DNA of 64,000 nucleotides, taken from positions 609,682,173-609,746,172 of the forward strand of contig NC_081408.1 in NCBI RefSeq assembly GCF_030272615.1, read 5' to 3'. The notes beneath the pieces are model-generated. The model did no database searches and was not told where the DNA came from. It worked only from the letters and a program-made list of their open reading frames with translations. The position numbers and the translations under genes were made by a program. This stretch comes from Cryptomeria japonica (taxonomy: Eukaryota > Streptophyta > Pinopsida > Cupressales > Cupressaceae). Below, piece after piece: positions 12,046 to 22,290 of the stretch. Every line of letters starts with the position of its first letter. The stretch's first letter is position 1.

Positions 12046-12860
12046 AGCAGCAAAAAGGAAGGAACACAAGAGCATAAAATCACAAGAGACACCCCCCAAA
12101 TTCACTCATCAAAGTACACCCCCTCCCCCCCCCCAAAAAAAATGATGATTTTGGCACTTTATATGTAGTGCGTGTACAATAGGCCACTTGCAAAAAATGG
12201 CAAGGTGGACTTCTAATTTTGTTTTACAACTGTCCCAATAGGTTGAGAACTACAAAGCAAAAGATCAGAAAGATAGATCTATGCAATACAAATGCCAAAT
12301 TGGCCAAATAAGACCATATGATGAAAGTACAATTTCTACCCCAAATTGCTGAAAACTGATAGCAGATTATGAAAGTAGATGAAAAATTATGCACTTTAAA
12401 AAAAATGACACCTGAAAAGGAGTCCATATGAACCCAAATGAATCGTCCAAAGTTGTAAAAATTGGGATTTCATGACTTTTGAAAAACCTGTATCTAAAAA
12501 TCAGAAAAATCCTGCACCATTGTACAAATCACAAAATTCTACCCCAAAACAAAAAACATTGCTCAAAAAAAGGAGTCTGGATGAGTGAGATATCACTATT
12601 TGAAAATTGCCTACAAAATTATAATTTCTGGAAAATTTCCGCTGCGGCTTCAAACTTCAAATGCCTCTAGATTTGGTCTCCGAAGTCCGATTTGGATGAA
12701 ACAAAAGGCAAAAATGACTTTCTTGGACCTCCTCAATCCAATGGTGACCTCAAATTTGACCCATCAAGCTTCAATAATAACCTTCAATAGAAAGCTCCAA
12801 AATGCAAACCCTAAATAGCATCAAATTTCTCTCAATTGGCAAACCAATGACACTCTAATG
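12046..12860 (-). mobile_element. Copia untranslated leader
   Basis: This lies between the primer-binding site and the gag start. It holds a C-run/A-run (12,121-12,140) and no supported ORF; the short plus-strand frames at 12,479-12,818 lack features. It probably carries packaging signals, but none can be identified by eye. Confidence 0.6.
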
Positions 12861-12872
12861 GCTCTGATACCA
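12861..12872 (-). promoter_or_regulatory. Primer-binding site, initiator tRNA-Met
   Basis: The plus strand reads GCTCTGATACCA, which on the element strand is TGGTATCAGAGC. This is the classic plant copia PBS complementary to the 3' end of initiator tRNA-Met. It touches the 5' LTR end at 12,873. Confidence 0.95.
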
Positions 12873-13320
12873 TGTGAGATTTTGCCAAGATCAAGAGGAA
12901 ATGGAAAGAAAAAATAATAGAGAACAAAATAGATGATAGAATAAACTATATTCTATCAAGATGAAAATACTAATCAACTAGATCATCAAGCGTTCATTAC
13001 ATACAATGAATATGAGCCTTCTTATATAGACAAGGCTATATGCATATGTGAGCACACAAACATGACATGTGGCTCAATAAGAAACAAGGGTAGGTAGGAA
13101 ATAGGTGTGGGTCAGTAGGAGAAACAATATAATAGACCACATGAGGTAACAACAAGATAAGATCAACACCATAAAAGGTGGAAATTCTCCTACACACACT
13201 ATCCCAATGTGGCACAAACACCCAAGTGTCTCATACCCAAACTACTATGAAATGAATTTCCTAAGTAAACTTCAGTAAAGTGTAATAATATCCAAGATGA
13301 ATAATTATTTACACCAACCA
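12873..13320 (-). repeat. Copia 5' LTR
   Basis: This is the partner of 9,061-9,517 and abuts the PBS. Its outer end meets LINE RNase H coding sequence (AATGGCTATCC...) at 13,321. Confidence 0.93.
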
Positions 13321-13639
13321 AATGGCTATCCGTGGAGGATTTAAGAAAGTCTAGCTTGAAAGTGACTCGATAAATATAATCAATTGTTTGATTAAAAATA
13401 CTACACCTAGTTGAACGATTAATCATTTAATGCAGGAGTGTTTCGATATGATTTCCAAATTTGAGGCAATTCAAATTTTGCATGCTTTGAGGGAGGGTAA
13501 TAGATCTATAGACCACGTGGCAAATCTTGACATTGCTAGAGATGATGAAAAGTGGTGGTGGGAAGGGGAATCCTTTCCATTTAATTTGTGTGAATTGGAG
13601 AGGGAGGATGCCAAAAATATCTCTCCAATAGAGCATTAA
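13321..13639 (+). pseudogene. LINE RNase H domain, C-terminal part
   Basis: From ATG 13,323 the frame reads MAIRGGFKKV, one stop (TAG where Trp is expected), then LESDSINIINCL with the catalytic Asp. SIDHVANLD (about 13,507) corresponds to the terminal HVxREANxxAD motif of RNase H. It continues the domain interrupted at 9,062 and ends at 13,639 in PIEH. Confidence 0.92.
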
Positions 13640-13785
13640 TTATGACAACTTTTCACATGTGTAAAGCTATTCATAGAAAGATGTGGCTATGACCTTCCAT
13701 ATTTTTCCCATGGGTCTAGTTTGTTATTGTCTCTCTGAAGACTGGTTTTAGTGTCACTAGAAAAATTTACAGAGGCATCAATTTT

Positions 13786-15375
13786 ATGGGGGGAGACAAG
13801 AATAGAATGGAGCCATATTCATGTGAGCTAAGGGAGAATAATGAAGAGGTCTGGAGGGAAGTCATTAATGGGGGTATGGAACCATTTTTTAGAAAAGTCC
13901 ATGGCCAAGATCACAAGCTTATGAATTTATTTTTTAGAAACTGGAATAATGGGGTTCTAAATGTGTATGAGGCAGATTTTAGGGTTGATGAAACCTTCAT
14001 TGCTGATATTACTAGGCTTAGCATGGAGGGTAAAAATTTCTATAGGGAAAGGAAAAATTTGGAAGAATCTCTCTCAACCTTCTACGACAAAAAAAGTGAA
14101 AGAAGCAGAGTCAAGAAGAACCTGGATGGAGGATACAATCGAAAGGATCTTTTGAAGCTCTGGGTGGACATGGCAGAGTTTATTATGAGGTACATAACCC
14201 TCAATGGTCGATTTTCTAGTATATTTTCCTATAATTTCACTATTTTGAATCATTTTAGTCATGATAAAAGAATTTCAATTCCGTTCTATTTGTCGTCATC
14301 TCTCGAGCATTCCATTCATAAGCATTTGGAGAATGAGGAAAAATCGGTTGTACATGAGGGGTTAATCCTCCTGATTATGGAGTATTCTAAGGATCACGAG
14401 GTTAAACTCTCTCCCGTTTTGAGAAATCCTAAATCTCTAGCTAGATAGGAGGTGCATGATGTTTCAGACATGGAGTTTGGTGAGGCGGAGGGCATAATTT
14501 ATATGGACTGGAATGACATCCATGTTTCAGATGATTCAGAATATAAGCCATGAGAGGATGAGGGTCCTCTACAAAAACCCACACCTGGCACAAATAGTAG
14601 CAGGAAACGTCCACCTAGATGGGCTGTGAAAAAGTTGAAATCCCTTGTTTCTCATCCCCAAAATTTGTGCCCGCAAAATCTTAAAAAGAAGAAGGTTGGA
14701 AAAAAGGTGGAGATTCAAGGAAAAGGGGAACAGGAAATTAAACTTGATATTCTCCTTAATGTTGACCCCAATGAAATAAAATTTGACAAAATGGATGTTG
14801 ACAAGCTCATGGGTAATTCGTTTTCTAATCAAGAGAAATGTTTCTGATGGGTTTTTGGTGAAATTAATTTACTGAAATAGGGGATCAAGGATGTTGTTGA
14901 CTCTTTCACTGAGAATCCAACATGTGATAAAATTGTCAAACTCCTAAAGTTGTCCCAAAAAATTGTGGAAGATATTAAGGTCATGAAGATAGAGCATGAG
15001 GCTAGGATTGATATGTTGAAGAACGAAATCTAGGATTTAAAGGGTAAACTCAAAGGCCTGGTGGCAATTAGTAAGGAGGTAATTTATAACAGTGTTGAAG
15101 GCCTCAAAAGAGTGAATGAGGAAATTGCCTTGCAGAAAGCTCATATGACTAGATCCAACCTATCCTCAAACATTAACTGGGATATGAAAGACCAGGATGT
15201 GCAGGCATCTACGGGGCCCTCTACCAGGACTAGGAGCAAAAAATAGGAAAGAGGGAGTTCGAGGTTCATCATGGAAGAACTCCAGGAGATCAATAATAGA
15301 ACAATCTAGAAGAATTTTGATCTTATGAAAGCTCTTACTTAGTTGTTTTTAGCTGGTATTTTTTAATTTCTGGGG
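13786..15375 (+). pseudogene. LINE downstream ORF (ORF3), unknown protein
   Basis: A single reading frame runs from 13,786 through several nonsense codons (14,446; 14,551; 14,845; 14,878; 15,031; 15,244) with no frameshift, so it was once one protein of roughly 500 residues. The first 220 residues are uninterrupted and include VDETFIADITRLSMEGKNFY, LWVDMAEFIMRYITLNGRF and ISIPFYLSSSL. The middle is Lys/Pro-rich, and the last third (about 14,880-15,130) is heptad-like and probably coiled coil. It sits between ORF2 and the LINE 3' end. Family not recognised; a distant capsid/gag-like or plant-transposon protein is a guess. Confidence 0.7.
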
Positions 15376-15475
15376 TGCCTCCCCTATTTTTGTTGATGTT
15401 TAGCAGCTGGTTAGACTCTGGTTAACAATGTTTATTTTTCAGATGGTTTTGGGTCTCTATAAAACCTGTTTATCT

Positions 15476-16276
15476 TAATAAAAATTAATTTAATATAAAT
15501 TACAATATAATAAAATAATATTTTTTAAGTGGAATAATGATGAAAAGATGAAATTTTGCTCACAACAAAATGTAAAGAATATAAATAAGTAAATGGCTCC
15601 AATGCTATTTAAAAAAATGTTCATATTAAATTATCTATTTGTCTTTTAAACGTGTACTATATGTTAAAAATTGCATAATGCTTTTGACTTCTATTTTCAA
15701 TCATTTTAAAGAAATTTCTTATCTATTTAAAAGATTGAGAACTTTTTAAAATTTATTGCTCTTTATTTTTTGTTATTTTGTAATTTTTCAATCAATATAT
15801 TTGAATAAATAAATATAAAACAATGATCACTACTATTTTTTAATTAAAATATTTTTTGTAATACTTTTTAATTAAAAATATATCTTTTGAAAAACTCACA
15901 ACTAAAATATTCCATAATATTTAATATCCTATACTTTTCCATAAATTTAATATTTAAAAAATTAGAAATAAAAAATAAGAAACTTCTTTAATCTTTCGGA
16001 AATTTTCTTCATCTTTTAATTTTCTTAAATATGATAACAAATAATAATTCTATGATCCATTTCAAAATTATCTTATTCACTCTCTTGCCAATTTCTCATT
16101 GTTTGACATTTCTTTTCCCAATTGATAAATTTTGAGTTTTGTATTCTACCAGTATGTCTTGTCATTCACACACCCATACTCTTTTGGGAGAGTTGATCTT
16201 GAACAAGGGAAACTTCTTTTTTAATATGTAAGAATCTAATATGTATGAGTGTTACAAAGAAATCAATTGGTTGATA
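15476..16276. other. AT-rich flank, copy of the ankyrin gene upstream region
   Basis: No ORF is supported. From about 15,870 the sequence matches, with many changes, the region upstream of ankyrin copy 1 (38,990-39,320): ATATTTAATATCCTATAC, AAACTTCTTTAATCTTT..AAATTTTCTTC and GGGAAACTTCTTTTTT...ACAAAGAAATCAATTGGTTGA. It ends exactly at the Tat insertion site; the continuation of the flank is at 38,742. Confidence 0.7.
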
Positions 16277-16281
16277 TAGTC

Positions 16282-17360
16282 TATAGTGTCCTCAATTGTG
16301 CCCAGTGCATTTATGACACTTACGCATGGCGCCTGGTTCATTTATGACAAACTCATGATTGAAACTACATTATTTGGCATCATGGGATCGAATGAAAAAG
16401 CACCTCTAAATGCCTAGAAAACCCCTTTGGCCGTATTTTTGGATGGATGACAACGCGATGCAGGGACGTCCTCGTGTCGTGCTAATGTCTCAAAAAGATG
16501 GCGGAATATCAAACTTGGCAGAGAGTCGGACATTGGCCAATGCGTGTCCTTTGGCTTGCATTTCACCATAATGGCTTTCCATGTCTGTTTCGAGTTTAAG
16601 AACCCTTCCTAGCTCATTTTGAAGGGTTCCCACTTTGGGTTCTTAGCTCTTGGCTCTTATTATGCTCTTGATATCACCTTGTTCTCTTTATGCTTGTGGA
16701 TACACACTCTACCAACAAACAATATTGCGGGCTTCATCATGCTCATGTTTTCATTACATGTAATGAGTCCTTTGCATTATTGATTGTATCTATTATCTAG
16801 GTACATTTTTTATTTTTGATATTTTCAATATTTCCAATATTTATTTCATGCAATAGGGGTTTGCTTTCATTAATAAAATCATAGTTTCTATTAGCATCTA
16901 TTTCAAATTTATCAAGTTTCCAAGTTCCTTTATCTCTTTCCAACTTATCTATTTGGCCGTCTGTGGCAGTGGAAACACCTAAGCGAGGGTTTGACTAAGG
17001 TAGGCCCCTATACATCCCCAACATTTTTCGCAAATCTATTTCTGGGACTTTCTCTATTTGTGGGTCATACAGATGATAGAACATCTCATTACTATATGCA
17101 TGCCACACTAGAGTCCAAAACCCGAGAGCTCCTCAGTTCGAAGGTATAATATGCTTTTGATATTGCATCATTCTGTAAATTTAGTTTCTGTATACTTATT
17201 GTTTCTGCATTATAACTATGTTGTTTATCTTTTATATCATAGCTGGTTTAGATGCTTGTTATCCCCTGGCTCATCTTAGTGCCAGTTCAAAGAGGTAGCG
17301 ACGAATTGATTCATCCTCTAAGATTCATCATCTTGGAGGGGACAAATATCCTCCTCTACA
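16282..17360 (+). repeat. Tat gypsy 5' LTR
   Basis: It starts TATAGTGTCCTCAATTG and ends CCTCCTCTACA. It aligns along its length with the interrupted 3' LTR (33,306-33,963 plus 38,216-38,741), sharing for example GAACCCTTCCTA, TTATGCTCTTGATATCAC, CACCTAAGCGAGGGTTTGA and AAAACCCGAGAGCTCCTCA. Divergence is considerable, so the insertion is old. Confidence 0.92.
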
Positions 17361-18534
17361 TTTTGGTGAACCTGATGTGAATGCCTAATGTCAGATCTTT
17401 TCCTTTTAGAGTTTGATGCCTTTGATAAGGAATTCTTGAAGGATGATTTTGATATGTTGGATGAAGTCATGACTTCCTTGAAGCACCTCCTCCTAAAATA
17501 TGTGTAAAGGGTGAGTCATCCTCCATGAAAACATCATGCAATAATGAAGAGTGTGTGAATGTTACTGTTGTCTCCGCGGCCCCACAAAGGCCTAAGAGAT
17601 GATACATCAATGTGACAAAGAAAAATCCTTCTCCTAAGAAAGTCAAGGACATTCATGAAAAACCTTTCAAAGGAGGACTTTCTAATTTATATAATTGATT
17701 TATGCAATCCAAACAATCATATTATAATACTATTTCTCACACATATAACACTCAGAAAAACAAACAAGTTTCTGAACCACCTCAAACTTATTTACCTCCT
17801 TCCCAACCTGTTCTTCCTAAGGCACCTCTACCAGTGGATAAGCAACCAAGTGATTATGATCTTATCAAGCAAATTAAGGTTACTCAGCTAATATCTCACT
17901 TTGGGATTTCCTTCAAACCACCCTGATGTATCAAGGTATGCTACAAGAAGCTTTACAAAAGATTTGGCTACCTTCCTTTGCGAGACTGGCTGATGTGAAT
18001 GTTCTGACAGATCATATTTGTTTGGATTCAGTGAATATTACCTTCTATCCACATGAACTCCCACATCCTGAAGTGAGGAATTTAGCAGATCCATTGATGA
18101 TCATTGTTCATGTGAATGGCATTGGTATTAGATAAACGCTTGTTGATATAGGTTTCACACCAAACGTTTGTGGTTTAGAATTGTTACCAAAGATCAAGGT
18201 GGACCCAAATTCTTTGGCAACCTCCTTCTTGTTCATTTGAGGTTTCGATAACAGTGGTAGGATCATTGTGGGGACTGTCATACTATCCTTGAAGGTTGGA
18301 CTAGTCACTATTCCAACCCTTGTGCATATTATGCTAGGCCCTTTATCGATACAATCTTCTTTTAGGCAAACCATGGCTACAAACTTTTTCGGAGCTGTTT
18401 TATCTACACTTCATGGATCTGTGAAGTTTGTGGCTAATAATCAGGTTATCATCATTAAGGATGATCCTAAGGCTATGCAATTATGTCAAATAACTGCAGT
18501 TGGTCAGGCTTTTGTTACATATGCGTCCACCTAA
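17361..18534 (+). pseudogene. Tat gypsy gag-end and aspartic protease remnant
   Basis: Reading in shifting frames, a Lys/Pro-rich linker (PPSQPVLPKAPLPV, about 17,795) is followed by the Tat protease region: MYQGMLQEALQKIWLPSF (17,926), ELPHPEVRNLADPLMIIVHVNG and R-stop-TLVDIGFTPNVCGLEL (about 18,130), where the active-site DTGA has become DIGF. PLSIQSSFRQTMATNFFGAV follows, degraded from the GRPWIH-type end of the domain. Most of gag is absent, so a deletion probably removed it. Confidence 0.85.
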
Positions 18535-18937
18535 AAATATCTCCATATTCGTAGCTTGCAAGGGAAGATCCAGGCCATTCATTGATTTGTGGCGCAATTG
18601 GCTGATTGTACCTTCTCTTTTATGCGATTGCTAAAGAAAGATACCCATTTCAAATGGAATGAAGAATGTCAAAAGGAATTTCATTCCATCAAGAATTACC
18701 TAGCTAATCCTCCTATTCTAATGCCAACTATGTCTGATAGACCTTTTTTCTTGTATATTTCTACCTCATCTCATGCTTTAGCAACATTGTTAGCCCAGTG
18801 TGATGATGAAGGTTGGGAAAGAGAAGTCTATTACATCAGCCATACTTTGATAGAGTATGAAACTCGATATTATGCTATGGAAAAACAATGCTTAGCCCTT
18901 GTCTTCATGACTCAAAAGCTGGGACATTACATCCTCC
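18535..18937 (+). pseudogene. Tat gypsy first RNase H, left part
   Basis: FKWNEECQKEFHSIKNYLANPP (split here as FKWNEECQKEF and HSIKNYLANPP), FFLYISTSSHALATLLAQ and YAMEKQCLALVFMTQKLGHY are the RT-connection/RNase H of gypsy pol. The whole RT palm is missing between the protease end (about 18,534) and this segment. The frame is cut after HYIL at 18,937 by an insertion and resumes at 27,798. Confidence 0.93.
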
Positions 18938-19904
18938 TGCTGGTTCCCAAATCAACAGATCCTAAATCCCATAGAAATAGCCACTAACTCATGAACAGGC
19001 TTAGGATTGGACTTGGCCAATGAACAAGATTCAACATGGAAGCTACAATCTTCTACTCTTCAGGCTGTGCAAGACCTAGGCGGGTTTACCTATTGCACTA
19101 TTTTCCATATATTATCTTCATGCTAACTAACAATACACTTTACAGAAGATGCTTTCAACGAAAATATACCAAGGAAAAGTATAACATACTACAAATTCTG
19201 TTTTGAACCTTAGTTTTTATCACTTTTGCTTGCATTGAAAAATGGCTCTAATCTACTTCTATTCCTAATACAGAAAGACTAAAATCTGAACATAAAAGGT
19301 GAAATAGGAATATAAAGGTGACCCGCAAACCTCAAGAAAGTATGACCAGTGCCTGTTCTAAGGGAAAATAGAGTCAAATCACAGTCCTAGTAACAAACAG
19401 AGTAGCATTATTAGCATTAAAGTTCACCACTAAACACTTAAGGATTGCTTAAAGAGGTTTGATTGAGAATACATTCATAAACTCCCCATGCTCTCTCAGA
19501 ATATATTACAGTATTCAAGAAAGAATTTAATTCATTTAGCTTGAAATGAAACCCATCAAAGAATACACATTCCCCATTAGAGAAGACAAATTGTATATGT
19601 CATTAACATAACAATTCATACAACACATTACAAAAGGTATGAGCAAGAAAATGAATGTTCTCTTTATTGATTTTCAGGATAAAACTGATACATTCATGAA
19701 AATGCTACAACGAGTCACCAAAAAACTACCAAAAGACTATCTATTGTTATATTAAAGTTTTCTCTTATGCATACATATCAAAAGGTTTGGAATCCCTTCT
19801 TCTTGGCCCTGAATTCCCATTTATAATACAAGGGAGAAAAAAAATCATCAGGCTAAAGAAGACACATGTCAAAATTTAATTACATTACAAAATTGACCTA
19901 AAGC
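18938..19904 (-). other. 3' noncoding region of copy A
   Basis: No ORF with features on either strand. It lies between the ORF end and the left TG terminus and has no obvious match to the leader at 26,257-27,792, which is unexpected if the element had ordinary LTRs. Confidence 0.5.
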
Positions 19905-20915
19905 TTAGGTCCTTGACTTCTGCGTGCAACCTACATTGAATGATGGCGGCTGAAAAGGCACCATCCCAAGAGCTTGGGATATGGATCTGCAAAAGGTGTT
20001 CTCACATTTGTACTTCACATCTTCTCCCGTCAAGATCAAAAGTGCAATCTGGCATGAGGTGGTAGGTACCTTGGAGACTGGTCCTTGCTGGCTGAGTGCT
20101 TTAATCATTCTCCCAAAATAGACATCCTACACAAAACTTTTAGAAGTAGCAAAAATGGAATGGTCATCACTAGTCCTCCTCTTCAGGATACTCTTCTTCC
20201 AAGGAGAAGTATCTTTTATGCAATGCTTCAATCTCATCATTTGTCCAAGAAAAACCCTTCAAGCTATGCAACTTGTTCATAGCCTCCTATGTTTTGTGGG
20301 CAGGCACAATTGCAGCTCCCAAGGCAAATCTATGATACTTTTGTTCAATTACATAATTTTATCATAAATATTGAATGATGTATCACCTTGGTTTGGATCA
20401 TCCTCCAAAGATGTCAGATCTGCATTTATTGCCTCTTGGAAGCCCTACTTCCATTCTTCTAGGTCCTTAATCTACCCATCATCTATCAAAATTGTAGGGA
20501 CATGTCATTTTTTGAGCCCTTGGAAAGAATCAATCATTCCCATTAATGCTTTTCTCTCCTCCTCTATGTTTGGAAAATCTTTAATCAATAAATTATATTT
20601 CTTCAAGGTTAACCCTACAATTTGAGGTGGTTGGGCCACATTTTTCACTGCCAATATGACCTCCTTCAGGTTTTGACCCTTTGGCAACCATGTAGCTCTG
20701 TTTGGTTGGAAGAATGAAATAAATTCATCAAGCTAACTCAAGAGCTTAGATGTCAAAGAATATGAAGTGTTAACTTCATCCAATTTATCAATGACTTTAT
20801 TTGAAATCCTTAAAATTGATTTTTTCTTGATTTCAAAATAATTGCTTGTAGCTTCATCTTTGACCCTTGCATTTATTTATTCATTTTCTCAAGCTCCTTG
20901 GGTCTCATCCCTCCA
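19905..20915 (-). pseudogene. Copy A ORF, C-terminal part (unnamed family)
   Basis: Minus-strand frames contain ISNKVIDKLDEVNTSYSL, NLKEVILAVKNVAQPPQIVG and HVPTILIDDG..IKDLEEWKQG. The last stretch aligns with copy B (EIPSLIDDVGIIKDKSAWIS, about 63,262), including the spacing to the following helix. The region looks helical and partly coiled coil. Several stops occur, and the terminal ~65 residues (19,905-20,108) have no counterpart in copy B. Function unknown. Confidence 0.65.
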
Positions 20916-20976
20916 GAGGGTAAGTGAGCCAAGACGATGAACAAAAAAGGGGCCACATGCAAAAAAAAAAAAAAAA

Positions 20977-21215
20977 TTCTCATAACCCATGTGTGTTCTA
21001 TGAAATTCAAAATCGTGCAAAAATAATAATTTAAAAAAAAGTTCCTCAAAACCCATACGAGTTTTGAGGAACATTATATTTAATAATAAAAAAATAAGTT
21101 CCTCAAAACCCATATGGGTTTTGAGGACAAATTTCTCATAACCTGTACTAGTTATGCAAAACTAGAAGTTCTGGCCTTAGACCCATACGAGTTATGTAGA
21201 ACTAGGAACCAAAGA
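20977..21215. repeat. Palindromic-core repeats, left cluster
   Basis: Five units share a core of AACCCATAYGRGTT type. A perfect 28-bp palindrome lies at 21,100-21,127 (arms TCCTCAAAACCCAT / ATGGGTTTTGAGGA), and a 32-bp one with two arm mismatches at 21,041-21,072. Spacing between cores is 35-70 bp. Confidence 0.85.
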
Positions 21216-21219
21216 AGAA

Positions 21220-21220
21220 G

Positions 21221-21273
<53 letters not shown>

Positions 21274-21577
21274 GGATAAGGAGAGGGGGAGGGAGATAGG
21301 GTGATAATATGAGAGAGAGAGAGAGAGAGAGAGAGAATAGGATAAGGAGAGGGGAAGGGAGATAGGGTGATAATATGAGAGAGAGAGAGAGAAGAGAGAG
21401 AGAAGAGAGAGAGAAGAGAGAGAGGGATGGGGTGTGGAGGAAGGGAGAAGGGGAGAGAGGTCAAGAGAGGGGGAGGATGAGATATAATTATATAAGTTAA
21501 TGAGAGGGGGGGGGAGAGGGAGAGGTAGGGGGAGAGAAAGAGAGAGGAGGGGGAGAGGGTGATAATAAGATAGGATA

Positions 21578-21648
<71 letters not shown>

Positions 21649-21800
21649 GAGGTAGAGAGAGAATGATAAGGACAAGAGGGTGAGAGACTCAATAGAGAGA
21701 GAAGTGTGAGGGGGAGAGAGATGAGATAGATCTCAAGGAGGATAATCAGGGCTCGAAATAGACAGAGACGGTGATGGGGGAAAGAAAATGATAGAGAGGA
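21220..21800. repeat. GA microsatellite and GGGAGA-rich tract
   Basis: Pure (GA)n runs lie at about 21,221-21,270, 21,311-21,334 and 21,582-21,645, separated by variants of GGATAAGGAGAGGGG and GATAGGGTGATAATATGAGAG. It is strongly purine-rich on the plus strand, and any long open frame across it on either strand is an artefact. Confidence 0.95.
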
Positions 21801-21969
21801 AAATAAGAGAGACATGCATGTATACAAACATATATACATATATCTATAAAAATATATGTATATATAACTATAGATATGCATATATACATACATAAACATA
21901 TATTATATATGTATGTCTATACATATGTGTACTATATGCTAAGTTTACAAGCATACATTTTGATGTCTT

Positions 21970-22290
21970 CATAACCCGTACGGGTTTTGTGAAACTCAAA
22001 ATGATGTTTTTCATAACCCGTACTGGTTTTGTGAAAATAAAAATAATGGTTTTTCATAACCCCTATGGGTTTTTTGAAACTCAAAATTATGTTTTTCATA
22101 ACCCGTACTGGTTTTGTGAAACTCAAAATTATGGTTTTTCATAACCCGTATGGGTTTTGTGAAACTCAAAATGATGGTTTTAGTTCAACATAACCCGTAT
22201 GGGTTATGTAGAACTATGAATGGTACTTTTTTTTTTCAAAACCTGGGCGGGTTATCTTGCACATCAGAACCCCTATGGGTTTTGGCTTGG
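21970..22290. repeat. Palindromic-core repeats, right cluster (~42-bp units)
   Basis: Eight units are spaced about 30-50 bp, the first five at about 42 bp: CATAACCCGTACGGGTTTTG is followed by TGAAACTCAAAATGATG. The centre AACCCGTACGGGTT is a 14-bp perfect palindrome in the first unit and slightly altered in the others (CGTACTGG, CCTATGGG, CGTATGGG). The last two units have decayed flanks. Confidence 0.88.

Larger units (their letters stand above)
9061..13320 (-). mobile_element. Non-autonomous Ty1/copia element with gag, no RT or integrase
   Basis: Two LTRs of about 450 bp (9,061-9,517 and 12,873-13,320) flank an internal region read on the minus strand. A primer-binding site complementary to initiator tRNA-Met lies beside the right LTR and a purine tract beside the left LTR. 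AAATG occurs at both borders (9,058-9,062 and 13,320-13,324), compatible with a 5-bp target duplication inside LINE RNase H. The internal region encodes gag, a protease start and an unknown C-terminal extension. No integrase, RT or RNase H is seen, so the element would depend on proteins supplied by another copia element. Confidence 0.95.
5010..15475 (+). mobile_element. L1-type LINE, decayed, split by a copia insertion
   Basis: The order of domains is apurinic endonuclease, reverse transcriptase, zf-RVT, RNase H, then a separate downstream ORF and a LINE-like 3' end (about 15,420-15,475). The reading frame carries nonsense codons and a few frameshifts. The RNase H frame stops at 9,062 and resumes in homologous sequence at 13,321, bracketing the copia element. 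No ORF1 precedes ORF2: the element begins only about 50 bp before the ORF2 ATG. Similar AT-rich strings at 4,988-5,009 and 15,475-15,496 (both TTAATAAAAATT...TAATAT) may be the target-site duplication, but low complexity makes this uncertain. Confidence 0.9.

Noticed and set aside
21192-21899. 235- and 157-codon minus-strand open frames over the GA tract
   Set aside because: Ser/Leu repeats produced by (CT)n; all frames are open because the repeat lacks stops. No domain.
21970-22290. CRISPR-like array
   Set aside because: Units and spacers are both repetitive and diverged, in a plant nuclear context; this is tandem repeat DNA.
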